Positions 57,918 through 59,154 of a stretch of 59,154 nt of DNA are shown in pieces. The notes under the pieces are model-generated. The model did no database searches and had not been told where the DNA came from. It saw only the letters and a program-made list of their open reading frames with translations. The translations under genes and the position numbers were made by a program. The stretch lies in assembly GCA_024644535.1 (NCBI GenBank), contig JAHEKX010000006.1, positions 16,909-76,062 of the forward strand. Reading direction: 5' to 3'. Origin of the DNA: Gammaproteobacteria bacterium (lineage in GTDB: Bacteria; Pseudomonadota; Gammaproteobacteria; Pseudomonadales; Halieaceae). Each line of letters starts with the position of its first letter. The first letter of the stretch is position 1.

Positions 57918-58976
57918 GTGACCGATCTGAATTTACAATCACTTAACGAACAACTTAAAACCTGGTCTACGGAACTGGGCTTTAACGCTATGGGTATTAG
58001 CGACATCGACCTAAAAGAACACCCAAGGTACCTACAGCGCTGGCTCGACAAGGGCTATCACGGCTCGATGAACTTTATGGCAGCTCACGGCGAAAAACGC
58101 TGGCGACCCGAGCAGCTAGAACCCGGAACACTGCGCGTTATCTCGGTACGTATGGACTACCTGCCCGACAACGACGACGCGCTTGCTGTATTAGAGGATA
58201 CCAACAAGGCTTACATTGCGCGCTATACCCTGGGTCGCGACTACCACAAACTAGTGCGCAAACGTTTGGCAACGCTCGCCAAACGCCTGCAAGAGGCCGC
58301 AGGCGGACACCACCGAGCTTTTGTGGACAGCGCCCCGGTATTAGAACGCGCTATTGCAGAACAAGCTGGTCTGGGCTGGATCGGTAAAAACACCATGCTA
58401 ATCAACGACAAGGCTGGCTCGTGGTTCTTTTTAGGCGAAATCTACACCGACTTGCCACTGCCCGTATCGCCCCCCAAAACCGAAAAGCATTGCGGCTCGT
58501 GCAGCGCCTGTTTGGATATCTGTCCAACCGATGCTTTTGCCGGCCCTTTCGAGTTAGATGCTCGTAAATGCATTTCTTATCTCACCATCGAGCACAAAGA
58601 CAGCATCGACGTAGAACTTCGCTCTAAAATCGGCAACCGTATTTTTGGCTGTGACGACTGCCAACTTTTTTGCCCTTGGAACAAGTTTGCCAAACCCACT
58701 CTAGAGACTGATTTTAAGCCAAGGCATGGCTTGGACAATGCCGATTTAGTCGAGCTATTTTTGTGGGATGAGCAAACCTATCTCGCGCGCACCGAGGGTT
58801 CGGCCTTGCGTCGCATTGGCTACGAGCGCTGGTTGCGCAACATCGCAGTCGCTTTGGGCAACGCACCTAGCACAATACCTGTTATTGAGGCGCTTAAATC
58901 ACGCCTGTCGTTTCCCAGTGACTTGGTGCAGGAGCATGTTGTTTGGGCTTTGGAACAACATAACGTTAATGACTAA
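57918..58976 (+). CDS. queG: epoxyqueuosine reductase QueG
   Basis: QueG carries out the last step of queuosine formation in tRNA, using cobalamin and two [4Fe-4S] clusters. The 352-aa protein starts at a GTG. The catalytic Asp is expected in RAFVDSAPVLERA. Two ferredoxin-type cysteine sets are complete: CGSCSACLDICPTDAF and FGCDDCQLFCPWNKF. The length is slightly shorter than E. coli (379). It is divergent from nnr, an arrangement shared across gammaproteobacteria. Confidence 0.96.
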   Translation: MTDLNLQSLNEQLKTWSTELGFNAMGISDIDLKEHPRYLQRWLDKGYHGSMNFMAAHGEKRWRPEQLEPGTLRVISVRMDYLPDNDDALAVLEDTNKAYIARYTLGRDYHKLVRKRLATLAKRLQEAAGGHHRAFVDSAPVLERAIAEQAGLGWIGKNTMLINDKAGSWFFLGEIYTDLPLPVSPPKTEKHCGSCSACLDICPTDAFAGPFELDARKCISYLTIEHKDSIDVELRSKIGNRIFGCDDCQLFCPWNKFAKPTLETDFKPRHGLDNADLVELFLWDEQTYLARTEGSALRRIGYERWLRNIAVALGNAPSTIPVIEALKSRLSFPSDLVQEHVVWALEQHNVND

Positions 58977-59154
58977 TTCCGCGAGTCAGGCGGAGCTCTA
59001 TAACCGGACCTACCCCTACAGGTTCCTTCTCGAGCCTGCGGTCGACTGGCTGTCATGCGCTGTTGGGTGCAACATCGAAGTGCAGGCAACACCGCCATCG
59101 CAACAAATACAATCAGCGAAATATCGCTCCCATTGGCACTCAAAGAAACCTCTA
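58977..59154. other. end of window, no gene supported
   Basis: This 178-bp stretch is open in one plus and one minus frame. The minus frame would include a short hydrophobic segment ISLIVFVAMAVLPAL, which could be the end of a membrane protein entering from outside, but no family is recognisable. No terminator follows queG and no R1 or R2 sequence is present. Confidence 0.4.

Noticed and set aside
57851-58051. A 67-residue N-terminal extension of Nnr
   Set aside because: It overlaps the divergent queG start, is cysteine-rich and unlike the family, and the ATG at 57850 gives the normal N-terminus.
58977-59154. A partial membrane-protein gene at the window end
   Set aside because: Frames on both strands are open over this short stretch, so openness is not evidence, and no family is recognisable.

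Overview
The window looks like chromosomal DNA of a marine, aerobic gammaproteobacterium. It is close to the Cellvibrionales/Pseudomonas side of the class, but I cannot name the genus from sequence alone. Three housekeeping blocks have the conserved gammaproteobacterial layout: trxA-rho-ubiD; hemY-hemX-hemD-hemC facing argH-lptM-lysA-dapF-DUF484-xerC-HAD; and purA/hisZ, hflC-hflK-hflX-hfq-miaA-mutL-amidase-tsaE-nnr facing queG. A large TonB-dependent receptor, a wax ester synthase/DGAT and an RND pump fit a heterotrophic marine lifestyle. I see no rRNA, tRNA, CRISPR array, prophage or transposase.

Layout. 1-4000: an FKBP lipoprotein, a TIGR02444 protein, an ABC-F ATPase and a GIY-YIG protein. 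4000-8700: trxA, rho, then a Phd/ParE-type toxin-antitoxin pair lying between two clusters of dispersed repeats, then ubiD. 8700-19150: a 7-bp tandem repeat, the heme operon, and the argH to xerC operon. 19150-22730: a repeat cluster, then a nitrogen block (PII, ammonium channel, second PII, outer-membrane protein) with a sigma-54 promoter and an NtrC-like site. 22730-28810: ubiK, yifB, rep, a cytochrome c5, a GST and a DUF3080 lipoprotein. 28850-45300 is the accessory part: TonB receptor; an H-NOX heme sensor coupled to a GGDEF-EAL protein; WS/DGAT; a MerR regulator with a 143-aa partner facing an unusual sigma factor and a glutathione peroxidase; an alkaline phosphatase facing an RND efflux pair; and a very short GNAT-like protein. 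45298 to the end is the purA...mutL...queG block.

How the genes work together. H-NOX and the GGDEF-EAL protein share a 4-bp overlap and probably form a nitric-oxide-to-c-di-GMP switch; the EAL half keeps its catalytic residues while the GGDEF half has lost its own. MerR and sigma genes are divergent around an 8-bp inverted repeat, and the sigma gene is followed at once by an exported peroxidase, which suggests a compact stress regulon. The porin-PII-amtB block is probably induced on nitrogen limitation.

The least explained content is two families of dispersed non-coding repeats, here called R1 (about 155 bp, four copies) and R2 (up to about 185 bp, with internally deleted copies). They occur together at three loci. 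R1 keeps a terminal stem whose variants fit G-U pairing only in one RNA strand. The strongest candidates for something undescribed are R1/R2 and the MerR/143-aa/sigma/peroxidase locus.
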